Of a stretch of DNA of 64,000 nt, positions 1-8,572 are shown in pieces. The translations under genes and the position numbers were made by a program. A model generated the notes under the pieces. The model made no database searches and was not told the origin of the DNA. It saw only the letters and a list, made by a program, of their open reading frames with translations. Source of the stretch: Leptospira vanthielii serovar Holland str. Waz Holland = ATCC 700522 (lineage in GTDB: Bacteria; Spirochaetota; Leptospiria; Leptospirales; Leptospiraceae). Positions within the stretch are counted from its first letter, which is position 1. Each line of letters begins with the position of its first letter. The DNA is taken from NCBI RefSeq assembly GCF_000332455.1, contig NZ_AOGY02000051.1, forward strand, positions 62,001 through 126,000, written 5' to 3'.

Positions 1-331
1 GAATACTTAAGCTGATAGGGGTTTTTGTTTCCGGATACATGGTTTTTACTTCAGGCAAAAACACCAGGTCCACCCCTTTCGATTCGCATAACAGTAGATC
101 GTCGTCCGTCTTCACTGGATATTGTGCAAAATCTTTGGGATCATTGAACTGGGTTGGATTGACAAAAATAGAAACAATGGTTTTATCAGTTTCTTTTTTT
201 GAAGTTTCCACAAGATCGAGATGGCCTGCATGTAAACTTCCCATGGTAGGACAAAATCCTATGGAATACTTTTCACCTTTCCACTCTGCAATCTGGTTTT
301 TTAGTTCTGAAATCTTAGAAACAACCTTCAT
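1..331 (-). CDS. panC: Pantoate--beta-alanine ligase, N-terminal part (runs off the window)
   Basis: Pantothenate synthetase condenses D-pantoate with beta-alanine using ATP in the cytoplasm, the last step of pantothenate (CoA precursor) synthesis. About 110 N-terminal residues are present. The family's FCPTMGSLHAGH segment near residues 27-38 is visible; its HAGH is the HIGH-like nucleotide-binding motif. The VNPTQF segment follows, as in PanC proteins. The C-terminal two thirds lie beyond position 1. The ATG at 331 overlaps the hisD stop codon as ATGA, so translation is probably coupled to hisD. The identification is secure; only the truncation by the window edge limits it. Confidence 0.93.
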   Translation of the reverse strand, partial: MKVVSKISELKNQIAEWKGEKYSIGFCPTMGSLHAGHLDLVETSKKETDKTIVSIFVNPTQFNDPKDFAQYPVKTDDDLLLCESKGVDLVFLPEVKTMYPETKTPISLSI

Positions 332-1620
332 AGAGTTTCCTCGGTGCGCACTTTAACGCTGGTTCCATGTTCCTCATCCAAACCTTCCAATTCCGACATC
401 AACTTCACAAATGGGTAAAGATTTTTTAAGGACTCCTTAGTCACTTCTTGGAAGGTCACTCGTTTTAAGAAGGTATCCACACCTAACGATGAATAGATCC
501 GACTGCCTCTGGCTGTGGGAAGGATATGATTGGTTCCACTAATATAGTCACCCATGGCAACCGGCGAATAAGGACCAAGGAAAACACTTCCCGCATGTTC
601 AATTTTTGAAAATACTGCTTCATTGTCCCTTGTTTGGATTTCTAAATGTTCAGGAGCCAGTTCATTCGAAAACCAAATACAATCCTCCATATTTGGAAAA
701 ACCAAAATAGCAGAATTTTTATAGATGGAATGTTGTTTCATTTTCAATCGTTTGGGACGTTCGAGAAATGCTTTCTCTAATTCTTCACTGACTTTTTCTG
801 CAAAACTTAATTCTGTAGTGAGTAGAATCGCAGAAGAATCCTCGCCATGTTCTGCTTGTGATAACATATCACAAGCAATCCATTTGGGATTTGCGGAACT
901 ATCTGCAATGATAGATACTTCACTGGGACCGGCTGGGCTATCAATTCCAATCAAACCCTTACCAGCTAAGTAGGATTTGGCGGCAGCGACATAAGCATTC
1001 CCAGGCCCGACAATAAACTCTGATTTTGGAATAGATTCTGTTCCATAGGCACAAGCGGCAATTCCTTGGGCTCCGCCCACAGTCACAATACGATTGACTC
1101 CAAGGATCTGACAGAGCCAAACCAGAATTTCCGGTAGTCCCTCTTTTTGAGGCGGTGTGACGAGTTGGATATTTCCGACTCCTGCAATGTTTGCCGGAAT
1201 GACTCCCATAAGAACACTAGAAGGATACAAAGCCTTTCCTCCTGGTGCATACACAGAAAGGGAAGGAATGGCTGTGTATTTAACACCTAACCGGTTTCCA
1301 TCAATGGTTTTAGACCAGGATTTTCTTTTTTGAGCGTTATGGAACTCTTCGATATTGGCCTTTGCCCGAAGGAAGGCTTCTTTGATTTTTGGATCTAGAT
1401 TTGTTTGGATAGAACGAGGGTCGAGTGTTACCGAACTCAGTTTGATGCCATCAAACTTTTCTGTGTATTCGAGGAGAGCCTGGTCACCTCTCGTTCGGAC
1501 AGCTTCTAAAATCGGAAGGATTTTTTCGGTAGCGGAACTTAGGTCTTCTTTGGCATCCAATAGAAAACGATCCAATTGATTCCGTGAATTTCTGTCACAG
1601 CGTAGGATAGGAATCGGCAT
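328..1620 (-). CDS. hisD: Histidinol dehydrogenase
   Basis: Cytosolic Zn-dependent enzyme that oxidises L-histidinol to L-histidine with two NAD+, the last step of histidine synthesis. The 430-residue length is normal for the family. Recognisable blocks are the GGAQGIAACAYGTE and VGPGNAYV nucleotide-side motifs, the GIDSPAGPSEV loop, SQAEHGEDS with a zinc/catalytic histidine, and LAPEHLEI. It lies 43 bp after an unrelated envelope-protein gene and overlaps panC by 4 bp. It is therefore not in a classical his operon here; hisC is far away in the same window. A short GC-rich hairpin lies just upstream of the start. Confidence 0.97.
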   Translation of the reverse strand: MPIPILRCDRNSRNQLDRFLLDAKEDLSSATEKILPILEAVRTRGDQALLEYTEKFDGIKLSSVTLDPRSIQTNLDPKIKEAFLRAKANIEEFHNAQKRKSWSKTIDGNRLGVKYTAIPSLSVYAPGGKALYPSSVLMGVIPANIAGVGNIQLVTPPQKEGLPEILVWLCQILGVNRIVTVGGAQGIAACAYGTESIPKSEFIVGPGNAYVAAAKSYLAGKGLIGIDSPAGPSEVSIIADSSANPKWIACDMLSQAEHGEDSSAILLTTELSFAEKVSEELEKAFLERPKRLKMKQHSIYKNSAILVFPNMEDCIWFSNELAPEHLEIQTRDNEAVFSKIEHAGSVFLGPYSPVAMGDYISGTNHILPTARGSRIYSSLGVDTFLKRVTFQEVTKESLKNLYPFVKLMSELEGLDEEHGTSVKVRTEETL

Positions 1621-1632
1621 AAAATCAGCATA

Positions 1633-1648
1633 GAGGGAGGTCCCTCCC
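1633..1648 (-). other. Small GC-rich inverted repeat between the LPGWGQ-protein gene and hisD
   Basis: Arms of seven bases (AGGGAGG and CCTCCCT) are separated by two bases, so a six-pair stem with a four-base loop is realistic. No T-run follows, so a rho-independent terminator is unlikely. The hairpin lies just ahead of hisD and includes its only purine-rich Shine-Dalgarno-like stretch, so it might affect hisD translation. That role is inference. Confidence 0.3.
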
Positions 1649-1663
1649 TAAACAAGCTTTTTG

Positions 1664-2845
1664 TCAGAAACGGGACGAGAATTCGATTTGGTAACGTGAT
1701 CCATATTCATAAGCAAATTTTGATTGGTTCCAACCGGCATCTGTTGTGACAGTTGCTTGTATGCGTTTTGTCGCCTCCCCTAAAGGAAATCCTGGTTCAT
1801 AGTGAGCTACGTTTCTTTTGGCAGAAAAATAAGAATCCACCATATTATAGAGTAAAAATACGCCTAATATTCCAGCACCGGCCTGGATCACGCCTAACTC
1901 AGTTTTTGCGGTATTGAATTTTGCTTCCGCATTGGTTCTATTAATTAACCAAAGAACTTGTGCATCTTGTTGTTCGACAAGTAAGGCTCCCAAAAGAACT
2001 GCCGATTGATAGTCGGATCTTGCACTTAAAAATTTATTATACGAATTGGCATAAACGGCAACCGCAGAGACTGCAACTAATGGGAAAACATATACCTTCC
2101 AATTTTTTCCATCAATGTATTTTTGTCCCCAACCTGGTAACAGAGTAGACCGCCAAAGTGTAGACCAATAAGGAGTTTCGTAGTAGTCTTCTGGAACTTC
2201 CTTTCGAATGATACGTTCTTGCCTAGCCGCAAACCTGGCTGCCTTTTCTTTAGAATCAGATAAAACCACTCTTTGTTTTGCGGTAAGAACTTTGTTCCTT
2301 GGGTTTTCTAATACCAAATCATAAATTCCAGTATCTGTGTCTGCATCCACAGCGAAGGTTGCTTTGGCCACGGAATCAGATTCTATAATAACTTTCTTTG
2401 CGAGAATTTTTTTTCCCCCAATCACGAGATATACCTTCATGGGGTAAATAAAATCCTTACCTTCGAGTAAAAAGACTTTTTCCTTTTCTTCTTTCGATAC
2501 TGAGTAAATGGAATCTTTTGTAAGTGTTGGAACCCTAGATACAACAACTTCAAATTTTACCCAGTCAGAATAACTACCAACCTTCCCCAGTTTGTTGACC
2601 ACAGCTACCCGATGTTCATAAATTCCAGAAGTGTAATTTACTAGATCATAACTTGTACCATTCACTTTTTCAGAGAAAACCAAGTAGCCACTAGAGTTTT
2701 TAATTTCTAAAACATAACCGGTAGCACCATCTACTTCCATCCAACGTAATTGGTACTGAGTAACTTCTTCCCCATTCGTTTGCCCAACCAGGGATGTTAC
2801 AAAAATAGAAGAAACGAAAATGATTAACAGGAACTTATTCAACAT
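1664..2845 (-). CDS. Exported membrane protein with C-terminal LPGWGQ (DUF5683-like) domain
   Basis: Function unknown. The protein has 393 residues. A signal peptide covers about residues 1-21. A beta-rich region (about 25-100) resembles an FnIII-like unit, and an IPT/TIG-like stretch (about 105-195) follows. The C-terminal part begins with LLPGWGQKYIDG near residues 231-242, the hallmark of DUF5683-like envelope proteins, followed by two hydrophobic segments (about 250-270 and 320-340). The start overlaps the preceding FecR/FnIII gene by 11 bp, implying coupled translation and a shared role. The neighbouring cyclase and FecR genes suggest cell-surface sensing or envelope organisation; that is inference. 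Confidence 0.8.
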   Translation of the reverse strand: MLNKFLLIIFVSSIFVTSLVGQTNGEEVTQYQLRWMEVDGATGYVLEIKNSSGYLVFSEKVNGTSYDLVNYTSGIYEHRVAVVNKLGKVGSYSDWVKFEVVVSRVPTLTKDSIYSVSKEEKEKVFLLEGKDFIYPMKVYLVIGGKKILAKKVIIESDSVAKATFAVDADTDTGIYDLVLENPRNKVLTAKQRVVLSDSKEKAARFAARQERIIRKEVPEDYYETPYWSTLWRSTLLPGWGQKYIDGKNWKVYVFPLVAVSAVAVYANSYNKFLSARSDYQSAVLLGALLVEQQDAQVLWLINRTNAEAKFNTAKTELGVIQAGAGILGVFLLYNMVDSYFSAKRNVAHYEPGFPLGEATKRIQATVTTDAGWNQSKFAYEYGSRYQIEFSSRF

Positions 2846-3692
2846 AGATTTTTCCTGGTGTTAGGATTTTTGGAACTTTTAATTCTGGTACGGAAATGAA
2901 AAAATCTTGTTTGTTATAAGCAGATTCTTTTTCTGTTCCGTCTGATTGTTTGTATAAGGCAGCAACTTCCCACCTGTACCTTCCCACATTCAACTTTTGG
3001 ATTTCGCTAAACTGTAGTTTGGTGGAATTGGTTCGTTCGTTTAAGATTTGTTTTTCTCGAATCCCAGAAATATCAATGACTAGGATTCGATACCCAGAGG
3101 CTTTCTCTACTGGTTTCCAGGTGAATAGGATCGAACTTTTAGTAAACAAATCTATAGTTTCATTGCGTAGAGGATTTAGTAAACTCGGTGGTTCCCGATT
3201 GGTAATCATTTGGAAGTTACGGACAACACTAAAATCACTATCCTCCTCAGCAGGCCGAACGCGCCAATAAAAACGACCTAAATCTTTAGATTTGAATTCG
3301 AAATAATTTCCAGATACAGTTTCTTTCGTTAAGAGGGGTTTGAAATCGGCTTCTCTTGCAATTTCCAGTTCATAATTGGACTTACCAGTTAATTTTTTCC
3401 ATTTAAGAACCACGGTCGAACGTTCATCTACCTCCACCTCAGCTCCGTTTAGCGGTGCAACTAACTCCATTTCTTCTTTAGCTATGACAGTAAATGTATT
3501 TGATTTTGATTCCAGAGAAACTCCATTGGAACTAATTCCTTTCACTCTCCAGAAATAAACTCCCACACCGAGACCTGTGGAGATTTTTAAAAAATTGTCC
3601 TTAGTCGATTCGAATTTTTGTTTGGATCGGAAGTTGGAATCAGAACTTAGCTCCCATTCATACTTGCTAAAATCTTTATCATCCTTCCAAGA
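2835..3692 (-). CDS. FecR/FnIII-like envelope protein, 3' part in the -1 frame (frameshifted)
   Basis: This is the continuation of the upstream FecR-domain gene, read one base back from the T8 run at 3692-3699. In this frame the sequence is open for 285 residues and starts with FSWKDDKDF, then ELSSDSNF and GVYFWRVKG. These match the WxP..YxxxIAxDxNF...YFARI pattern of the repeats encoded upstream. Two to three further FnIII-like units follow (for example LKWKKLTGKSNYELEIA and FYWRVRPA). The first methionine in this frame, at 3566, falls inside a repeat and is not a credible start. The end overlaps the next gene by 11 bp. Function unknown; probably periplasmic or surface-exposed. Confidence 0.75.
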   Translation of the reverse strand, partial: SWKDDKDFSKYEWELSSDSNFRSKQKFESTKDNFLKISTGLGVGVYFWRVKGISSNGVSLESKSNTFTVIAKEEMELVAPLNGAEVEVDERSTVVLKWKKLTGKSNYELEIAREADFKPLLTKETVSGNYFEFKSKDLGRFYWRVRPAEEDSDFSVVRNFQMITNREPPSLLNPLRNETIDLFTKSSILFTWKPVEKASGYRILVIDISGIREKQILNERTNSTKLQFSEIQKLNVGRYRWEVAALYKQSDGTEKESAYNKQDFFISVPELKVPKILTPGKIYVE

Positions 3693-4957
3693 AAAAAAAG
3701 TTGTGATTTGGTTTGTTCTTCAGCAAAGGTTTTCCCACGTGCAGGTTCCAATAACTCGGGAGGTGAGATATTTGTTTTTTTAGTGACTTGAAAACTAACT
3801 ACTCCAGAAGTTTTTTCCGCTATTCCAGGAAGATTGGATTTAGCTTGTATCCTTGCAAAATAACTTCCCTCTTTTAAGGAATCAAAGGCCAAAGATTGGT
3901 TTTGGGTTTGTTTGGAGACAACTCCTTCCGAAAAATTGGAATCCTTTGCAATTTGTACGGTATAAGAAGAATAAAGATCTAATGGATTCCAGACAAAACG
4001 AACTACGGGTGTGTCTTGTGTGTAAGTAAACACTTCGCCCGTTTTTGGACTCAAAATCCGTAGGCCTGGATCACTTAAAATTCTAAATTGGTAAACTTCT
4101 GTTGTTTGTTTTGATTTAGTATTCGGATCCTCATAGGATACACGCCAATAGTAAGAGCCTGCACCCAATTTCTTAGAAAGGTTGGCTGAGGTGAGTTTTT
4201 CTCTAAACAGCGATTTGGAAAAATCAGGTAATAAAGAAACTTCTATCGAAGGAATAGTCTGTTTAGCAGACTCTTGTTTCCAACCCGAGATCGAAAATTG
4301 AATTCGTTCTGACCCCGATTCGGAAAGAATATTCTTTCTGTCTTCTGGTGCTAACAATCGATAAACAGGTTTTCCGACCTTAACTCCCGATTCAGTTACA
4401 TTGGCGATTTGGTCTTTGGCTATAGTTTCTTCTTTCCCATTGGATGTAAGTTTTGCTTCACCTTGATCTACTTTGATATTTAACTCTGATTTGGTTTTAT
4501 CTAGTTTTACATCGCCGTTTGCCACTTGAACGGTTTTGTCACCAGCAGTGATATTCATTTTTATATCACCGGATACAGTACCTTCTCTAGCGGCCTCAAA
4601 AGATCCATACGCAAAATTAATATTAATGTTTTTGTCAGAAATATCCAAAAGGATCATAGAGTTTTCAGATATATTGATCTTGGTCCCATCATTTAACGTG
4701 AGTATGGCGTCCGATAGACCTTCGGTGCGGATGGTGTCTCTGTTTTTTACTTCTGTTTTAGATTCTATCAAATCCCAAACGACTGCATCATTGTATTTTC
4801 GGAGTACCGTTTTATTTTTGAAAGTAATGACTCCAATCGTGGGACCTGAAGCGTCATTAAAACGATAGTTTAAATTTCGATGAAGAAGAAATGAGAATAC
4901 AAGAATGAGTAACAATAGTGCTGAAACTACAAATCTTGTATCGTTTAACCATCTCAT
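3647..4957 (-). CDS. FecR-domain protein with FnIII-like repeats, 5' part (frameshifted)
   Basis: Residues 11-27 form an N-terminal membrane anchor with the bulk outside the cytoplasmic membrane. Residues about 50-190 match the FecR family pattern: an IRTEGLSDAILTLNDGTKINI segment, then repeated VANGDVKL and VDQGEAKLTS beta strands. Two FnIII-like units follow (about 205-300 with YYWRVSYED, and 300-395 with FARIQAKS). After residue 422 the frame is lost at a T8 run, and the last 14 codons read out of frame to a stop at 3647. The gene starts 5 bp after the cyclase stop. FecR domains usually bind or sense at the envelope; here no TonB receptor or sigma factor is adjacent. Confidence 0.82.
   Translation of the reverse strand: MRWLNDTRFVVSALLLLILVFSFLLHRNLNYRFNDASGPTIGVITFKNKTVLRKYNDAVVWDLIESKTEVKNRDTIRTEGLSDAILTLNDGTKINISENSMILLDISDKNININFAYGSFEAAREGTVSGDIKMNITAGDKTVQVANGDVKLDKTKSELNIKVDQGEAKLTSNGKEETIAKDQIANVTESGVKVGKPVYRLLAPEDRKNILSESGSERIQFSISGWKQESAKQTIPSIEVSLLPDFSKSLFREKLTSANLSKKLGAGSYYWRVSYEDPNTKSKQTTEVYQFRILSDPGLRILSPKTGEVFTYTQDTPVVRFVWNPLDLYSSYTVQIAKDSNFSEGVVSKQTQNQSLAFDSLKEGSYFARIQAKSNLPGIAEKTSGVVSFQVTKKTNISPPELLEPARGKTFAEEQTKSQLFFLGRMIKILASMNGS
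3692..3699 (-). other. T8 slippery run at the break in the FecR/FnIII gene
   Basis: Read on the minus strand, CAA CTT TTT TTT CTT leaves the conserved frame after 422 codons. One extra T, or a -1 slip, restores a continuous 707-residue protein whose repeats match on both sides. A ninth T lost in this strain, a sequencing or assembly indel, phase variation, or programmed slippage would all look the same here. Confidence 0.8.
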
Positions 4958-4962
4958 AGAGT

Positions 4963-7719
4963 TTATTTATGTGTCCTTGTAAACACACCATCCCAACCGG
5001 AACCTGGAGGGTTTAGTTTGTATTCTTCACAGCGTTCCATGAGCATCCGGCTAGATTTGTCTTTATTAGCTTTTATTTTTTCAGACTCAGTAAATAATTT
5101 GATCGCAGAATCCCAGTTTTGTTCCAAATAGGCTTTAAATCCCGATTCATAAATCTCTGCCGCCTCTATGGCGTTTGGTGCAACCAAAGACCGATAACCA
5201 ATGAGTTCATGGATTTTCACAGGCTCATTTTTACCTTTCACACGAACAAGGTCCAAATACCGAGTCACCATCTCCCCTTGAATGGCATCACGGATGGGGT
5301 CTGTGATGAGAATATTCACTCCATAATCTTTACCTGCAGCTTCGAGCCTTGCCGCAAGGTTCACCGTGTCCCCCATCATTGTGTATGATGCCAAAGCATC
5401 AGTTCCCATAAAACCAACCTTAGCTGGTCCAGAGTTCAGTCCAATCCTTGCATCCATCACTTGAGCTTCTTTGGAGTAGAGATTGTTTTCTGTCCAATAC
5501 TCGCGTAACTCAGCAAGTTTCATCACCATATCTACACTAGCACGGGCGGCTTTTAGCTCATGGTCTAAAACGGGAACTGGTGCATTGAAGATTCCCACAA
5601 TGGCATCCCCGATGTATTTGTCCAAAACACCTTCATGTTTTTTAAGTAAAAGGGTCATCGCAGATAGGTATTCGTTTAGTAGGGCCGCCAGATCTGCCGA
5701 TTTTAGCTGTTCGGAGATGGTAGAAAAACTGGCAACATCCGAGAAAAAAGCAGTGATATGAGTTTCTGATCCCCGTTTCAATGCAGCCAAATCCACCATG
5801 GCCTCTTGCACCACCACAGGATCAATCATACTCCCGAGGATGTTTTTTACCTTTTCCCTTTCTTCCAAACCCGCACCCATATCAATAAAGTATTTGGTAA
5901 GAAGGCCAACTTCATCTTGAGTTGTTGGTTTAATCCCAATTTTAAAATTTCCTTTGGCGATCTCTAAGGTGGCAGTTAAGAGTTGTAAAACTGGCTTTGT
6001 AATGGTTTTTGAAAAGAAAAATACAAAGATGAGTGCAGAACAAAGTCCAATTCCAGCAATATATAAATTTGTTTTTTGACTTTTATAAACATCGGCAAAT
6101 GCTTTTTCTTCTGATACAATGGTGATCACTCCCGCATCCGCAAAGCCAATCTTTTGAAAAGATCCCAAGTAGGACCCACCTAATTCTTCATCCAAATAAC
6201 TCATTTGACCAGTATTGGGAGCACTGGTTAACATAGATTTGACGATTGGCATAGAAGCAAGATCTGTCGCCGCAAGGATTAAGTCTTCCTTCGGATGGGC
6301 AAGAGCGATTCCATTTCCATTCACCATAAAAGTGGTTTCGATTCCTTTTTTGGAAAAAGCACCTATGATTTTGTTTAGTTTAACAATCATCACAAGAGCA
6401 TTGTCATTTTCCCCATTTTCGGATGTTGGAATGGCAATGGCAAAAGAAGGTTCCTGAAATCCAGGACTTGAGTTTAATAATACAGCTTGCCCATTAAATG
6501 CTTCCGCAAGTGCATCCCGATTTCTGTTGACAACTGCGTGGAAGTCTTCTTCTGTAACTGAGCTTTTTTTTAACTCTTCCTCATTAAAAACTTCCCGCTT
6601 CATAACTAAGGTATTTTCTTTCCGTTCGAAAATCCCTAAGTAAATAAATTCTTTATCGTTTTGAAAGAATGTTTTAATCAGAAGTCTTCGTTCTACCTCG
6701 GGAAGCCCTTGGGTTGTGAGTGTAATGGCAATTTGGCGGCCTTTTTCCACAACACCCAAAATATCCGATTTTACTTTGGAACCGATAATTTCGGCAATGC
6801 GAATATTGTTATCACGTAACTGAAGTTCTATTGATCTTTTAAAATAAAAAGAAGCAAAAAAGATAATAACGGAAACAGAAAGTATAAAGAGAAAACTAAT
6901 CACCCCCATCATCTTCAACTGAAGCGAAAATTTTGTATTCGCAGATTCGTCTAATGCATGTAACTCCGAAGATTCTTCGGTCTCGGTAGATTTTTGTTCT
7001 GGAACGATTTCCGGTTTTACCGGTATGGGCTCAACAGTTTCAGTTTCTGATTCCGAAAAAGAAGATTCAATTAAATCATAAGGGTGGTTTGGCGATTCAT
7101 CAGGTGGGGAAATTTCCTCCCGTTCTTCGTAGGCAAGTTCCGTATTAACTTCTTCCAAGTGAACACTCGTACCATTGGCAGAAACCAATACCTCTTCTCT
7201 TTCCTTTTTTCTACCCGACTTTCCCACAAACTCTAAAGGTGGATGGCTGAAGGATACTTTTTTAGAAATATGATTTTGAGAAACAGTAGAATCGGCAACA
7301 GAACTTGTTTTTCCTGTTAGTCCAAATTTATGAGTGATACGATCTGGGGAAATTTTATCATCCCAAAGGTATTCTAAACGAGCAAAAACAGAACGGGCTT
7401 CCAATTCCAAACCTTTCGGAATCAGTACATAGATAGTTTTGCCTTCCCCTAATCGAGATAACTCTGACGCCAAATACTTGTTTGTCGGAATATTATGAAT
7501 GGAAACAAAAGGAAACTCGAGACGGTTCGTTTCCGTTGGTATTCCCCAGAGTGGAGGCCCAAAGCGGAACTCCAATTCACCGGCACGCCGAGTCTGGAAG
7601 AATATAGTAATCCCCTCGTTCCAGTCCCAAGTTTCTAAACTACCTGGGGATTCATCCCAGAAGAGAAACGAGAGTTTGGACGTTCGGAGGAACGGAATTT
7701 CTGCGGAAATTTCTATCAT
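4963..7719 (-). CDS. Transmembrane class III adenylate cyclase with sensor and HAMP domains
   Basis: Predicted to make cAMP from ATP at the inner membrane. The 918 residues comprise a cytosolic N-terminal region of unknown fold (1-150), an acidic low-complexity linker (150-265), TM1 (269-293), an extracytoplasmic Cache-like sensor (294-548), TM2 (552-572), HAMP (573-625) and a cyclase domain (650-845). A helical tail that resembles a TPR follows. Catalytic features are present: metal aspartates D661 (FFSDVASF) and D705 (GDAIVGIF), purine-selecting K701 and D784 (MGDTVN), and transition-state N787 and R791 (NLAARLE). The K/D pair argues for ATP over GTP. It heads the minus-strand run to panC, with only 5 bp to the FecR gene. 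Confidence 0.9.
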   Translation of the reverse strand: MIEISAEIPFLRTSKLSFLFWDESPGSLETWDWNEGITIFFQTRRAGELEFRFGPPLWGIPTETNRLEFPFVSIHNIPTNKYLASELSRLGEGKTIYVLIPKGLELEARSVFARLEYLWDDKISPDRITHKFGLTGKTSSVADSTVSQNHISKKVSFSHPPLEFVGKSGRKKEREEVLVSANGTSVHLEEVNTELAYEEREEISPPDESPNHPYDLIESSFSESETETVEPIPVKPEIVPEQKSTETEESSELHALDESANTKFSLQLKMMGVISFLFILSVSVIIFFASFYFKRSIELQLRDNNIRIAEIIGSKVKSDILGVVEKGRQIAITLTTQGLPEVERRLLIKTFFQNDKEFIYLGIFERKENTLVMKREVFNEEELKKSSVTEEDFHAVVNRNRDALAEAFNGQAVLLNSSPGFQEPSFAIAIPTSENGENDNALVMIVKLNKIIGAFSKKGIETTFMVNGNGIALAHPKEDLILAATDLASMPIVKSMLTSAPNTGQMSYLDEELGGSYLGSFQKIGFADAGVITIVSEEKAFADVYKSQKTNLYIAGIGLCSALIFVFFFSKTITKPVLQLLTATLEIAKGNFKIGIKPTTQDEVGLLTKYFIDMGAGLEEREKVKNILGSMIDPVVVQEAMVDLAALKRGSETHITAFFSDVASFSTISEQLKSADLAALLNEYLSAMTLLLKKHEGVLDKYIGDAIVGIFNAPVPVLDHELKAARASVDMVMKLAELREYWTENNLYSKEAQVMDARIGLNSGPAKVGFMGTDALASYTMMGDTVNLAARLEAAGKDYGVNILITDPIRDAIQGEMVTRYLDLVRVKGKNEPVKIHELIGYRSLVAPNAIEAAEIYESGFKAYLEQNWDSAIKLFTESEKIKANKDKSSRMLMERCEEYKLNPPGSGWDGVFTRTHK

Positions 7720-7769
7720 GCCTTTTTTAGTATCGACTTATTACGCCATACAATCGATCTCAATTCTAG

Positions 7770-8540
7770 ATGAAAATCATCACGTTAAATTGCAACGGAA
7801 TTCGTTCCAGTTTGAGCAAAGGTTTGCTCGATTTTATCTGTCAGGAAAATCCTGACATTATTTGTTTCCAAGAAACCAAAGCTCCTGTGACAGAAATTGA
7901 CCGAAAAGAATTCCGAGATCTGGGATATGAAGTATATACCTGTATCGCAGACAAACCTGGATACAGCGGAACTGCGGTTCTGACCAAAATAAAACCCAAA
8001 TCCATTTCTCTTGGATGGGGAGAGGGAATCTATTCCTCGGAAGGAAGATCCATTCTTCTGGAATATAATGATTTTTATCTTTGGAATCTCTACTTTCCTT
8101 CAGGAACGAGTGGAGAAGAACGCCAAAAAGTAAAATACCAATTTTTAGATTCCTTTTTTGAACTAGCAAAACCCTATACCAAGAAGAAAAAACCTCTAAT
8201 TGTTTGTGGGGATGTGAACATTGCTCATACAGAAATAGACATCCATAACGCAAAAGGAAACCAAAAGAGCTCTGGTTTCCTTCCCGAAGAGAGGGCCTGG
8301 GTTTCCAAGTTTTTGGATTTGGGTTTTCTCGATTGTTTTCGGATTCTACAACCAGAGCTTCGAGACGAATACTCGTGGTGGACCTACCGTTTCCAAGCTC
8401 GGAAAAACAACAAGGGTTGGAGGATTGATTATTTTTTTATCACTAAATCTTCTAAATACAAAATTGAGTCCGTTCACATTGCCAAAGAACCCGTTCTCTC
8501 GGATCATGCACCCGTTGTTATGAAAATCCAATTCACTTGA
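7770..8540 (+). CDS. xth: Exodeoxyribonuclease III / AP endonuclease
   Basis: Mg2+-dependent nuclease of the ExoIII/APE1 family that cleaves at abasic sites and trims damaged 3' ends in base-excision repair. The 256-residue length is typical. Visible catalytic elements are LNCNGIRSS (Asn), FQETKA (metal Glu34), the GDVNIAHTEIDIHN block (catalytic Asp and Asn) and the terminal LSDHAPVV (Asp-His pair). It is divergent from the adenylate cyclase gene across a 50-bp gap. The start ATG comes before the conserved KIITLNCNG strand, as in family members. Confidence 0.95.
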   Translation: MKIITLNCNGIRSSLSKGLLDFICQENPDIICFQETKAPVTEIDRKEFRDLGYEVYTCIADKPGYSGTAVLTKIKPKSISLGWGEGIYSSEGRSILLEYNDFYLWNLYFPSGTSGEERQKVKYQFLDSFFELAKPYTKKKKPLIVCGDVNIAHTEIDIHNAKGNQKSSGFLPEERAWVSKFLDLGFLDCFRILQPELRDEYSWWTYRFQARKNNKGWRIDYFFITKSSKYKIESVHIAKEPVLSDHAPVVMKIQFT

Positions 8541-8572
8541 CAAAACCTTAGATTTAGGTGAGATTTCTTAAG

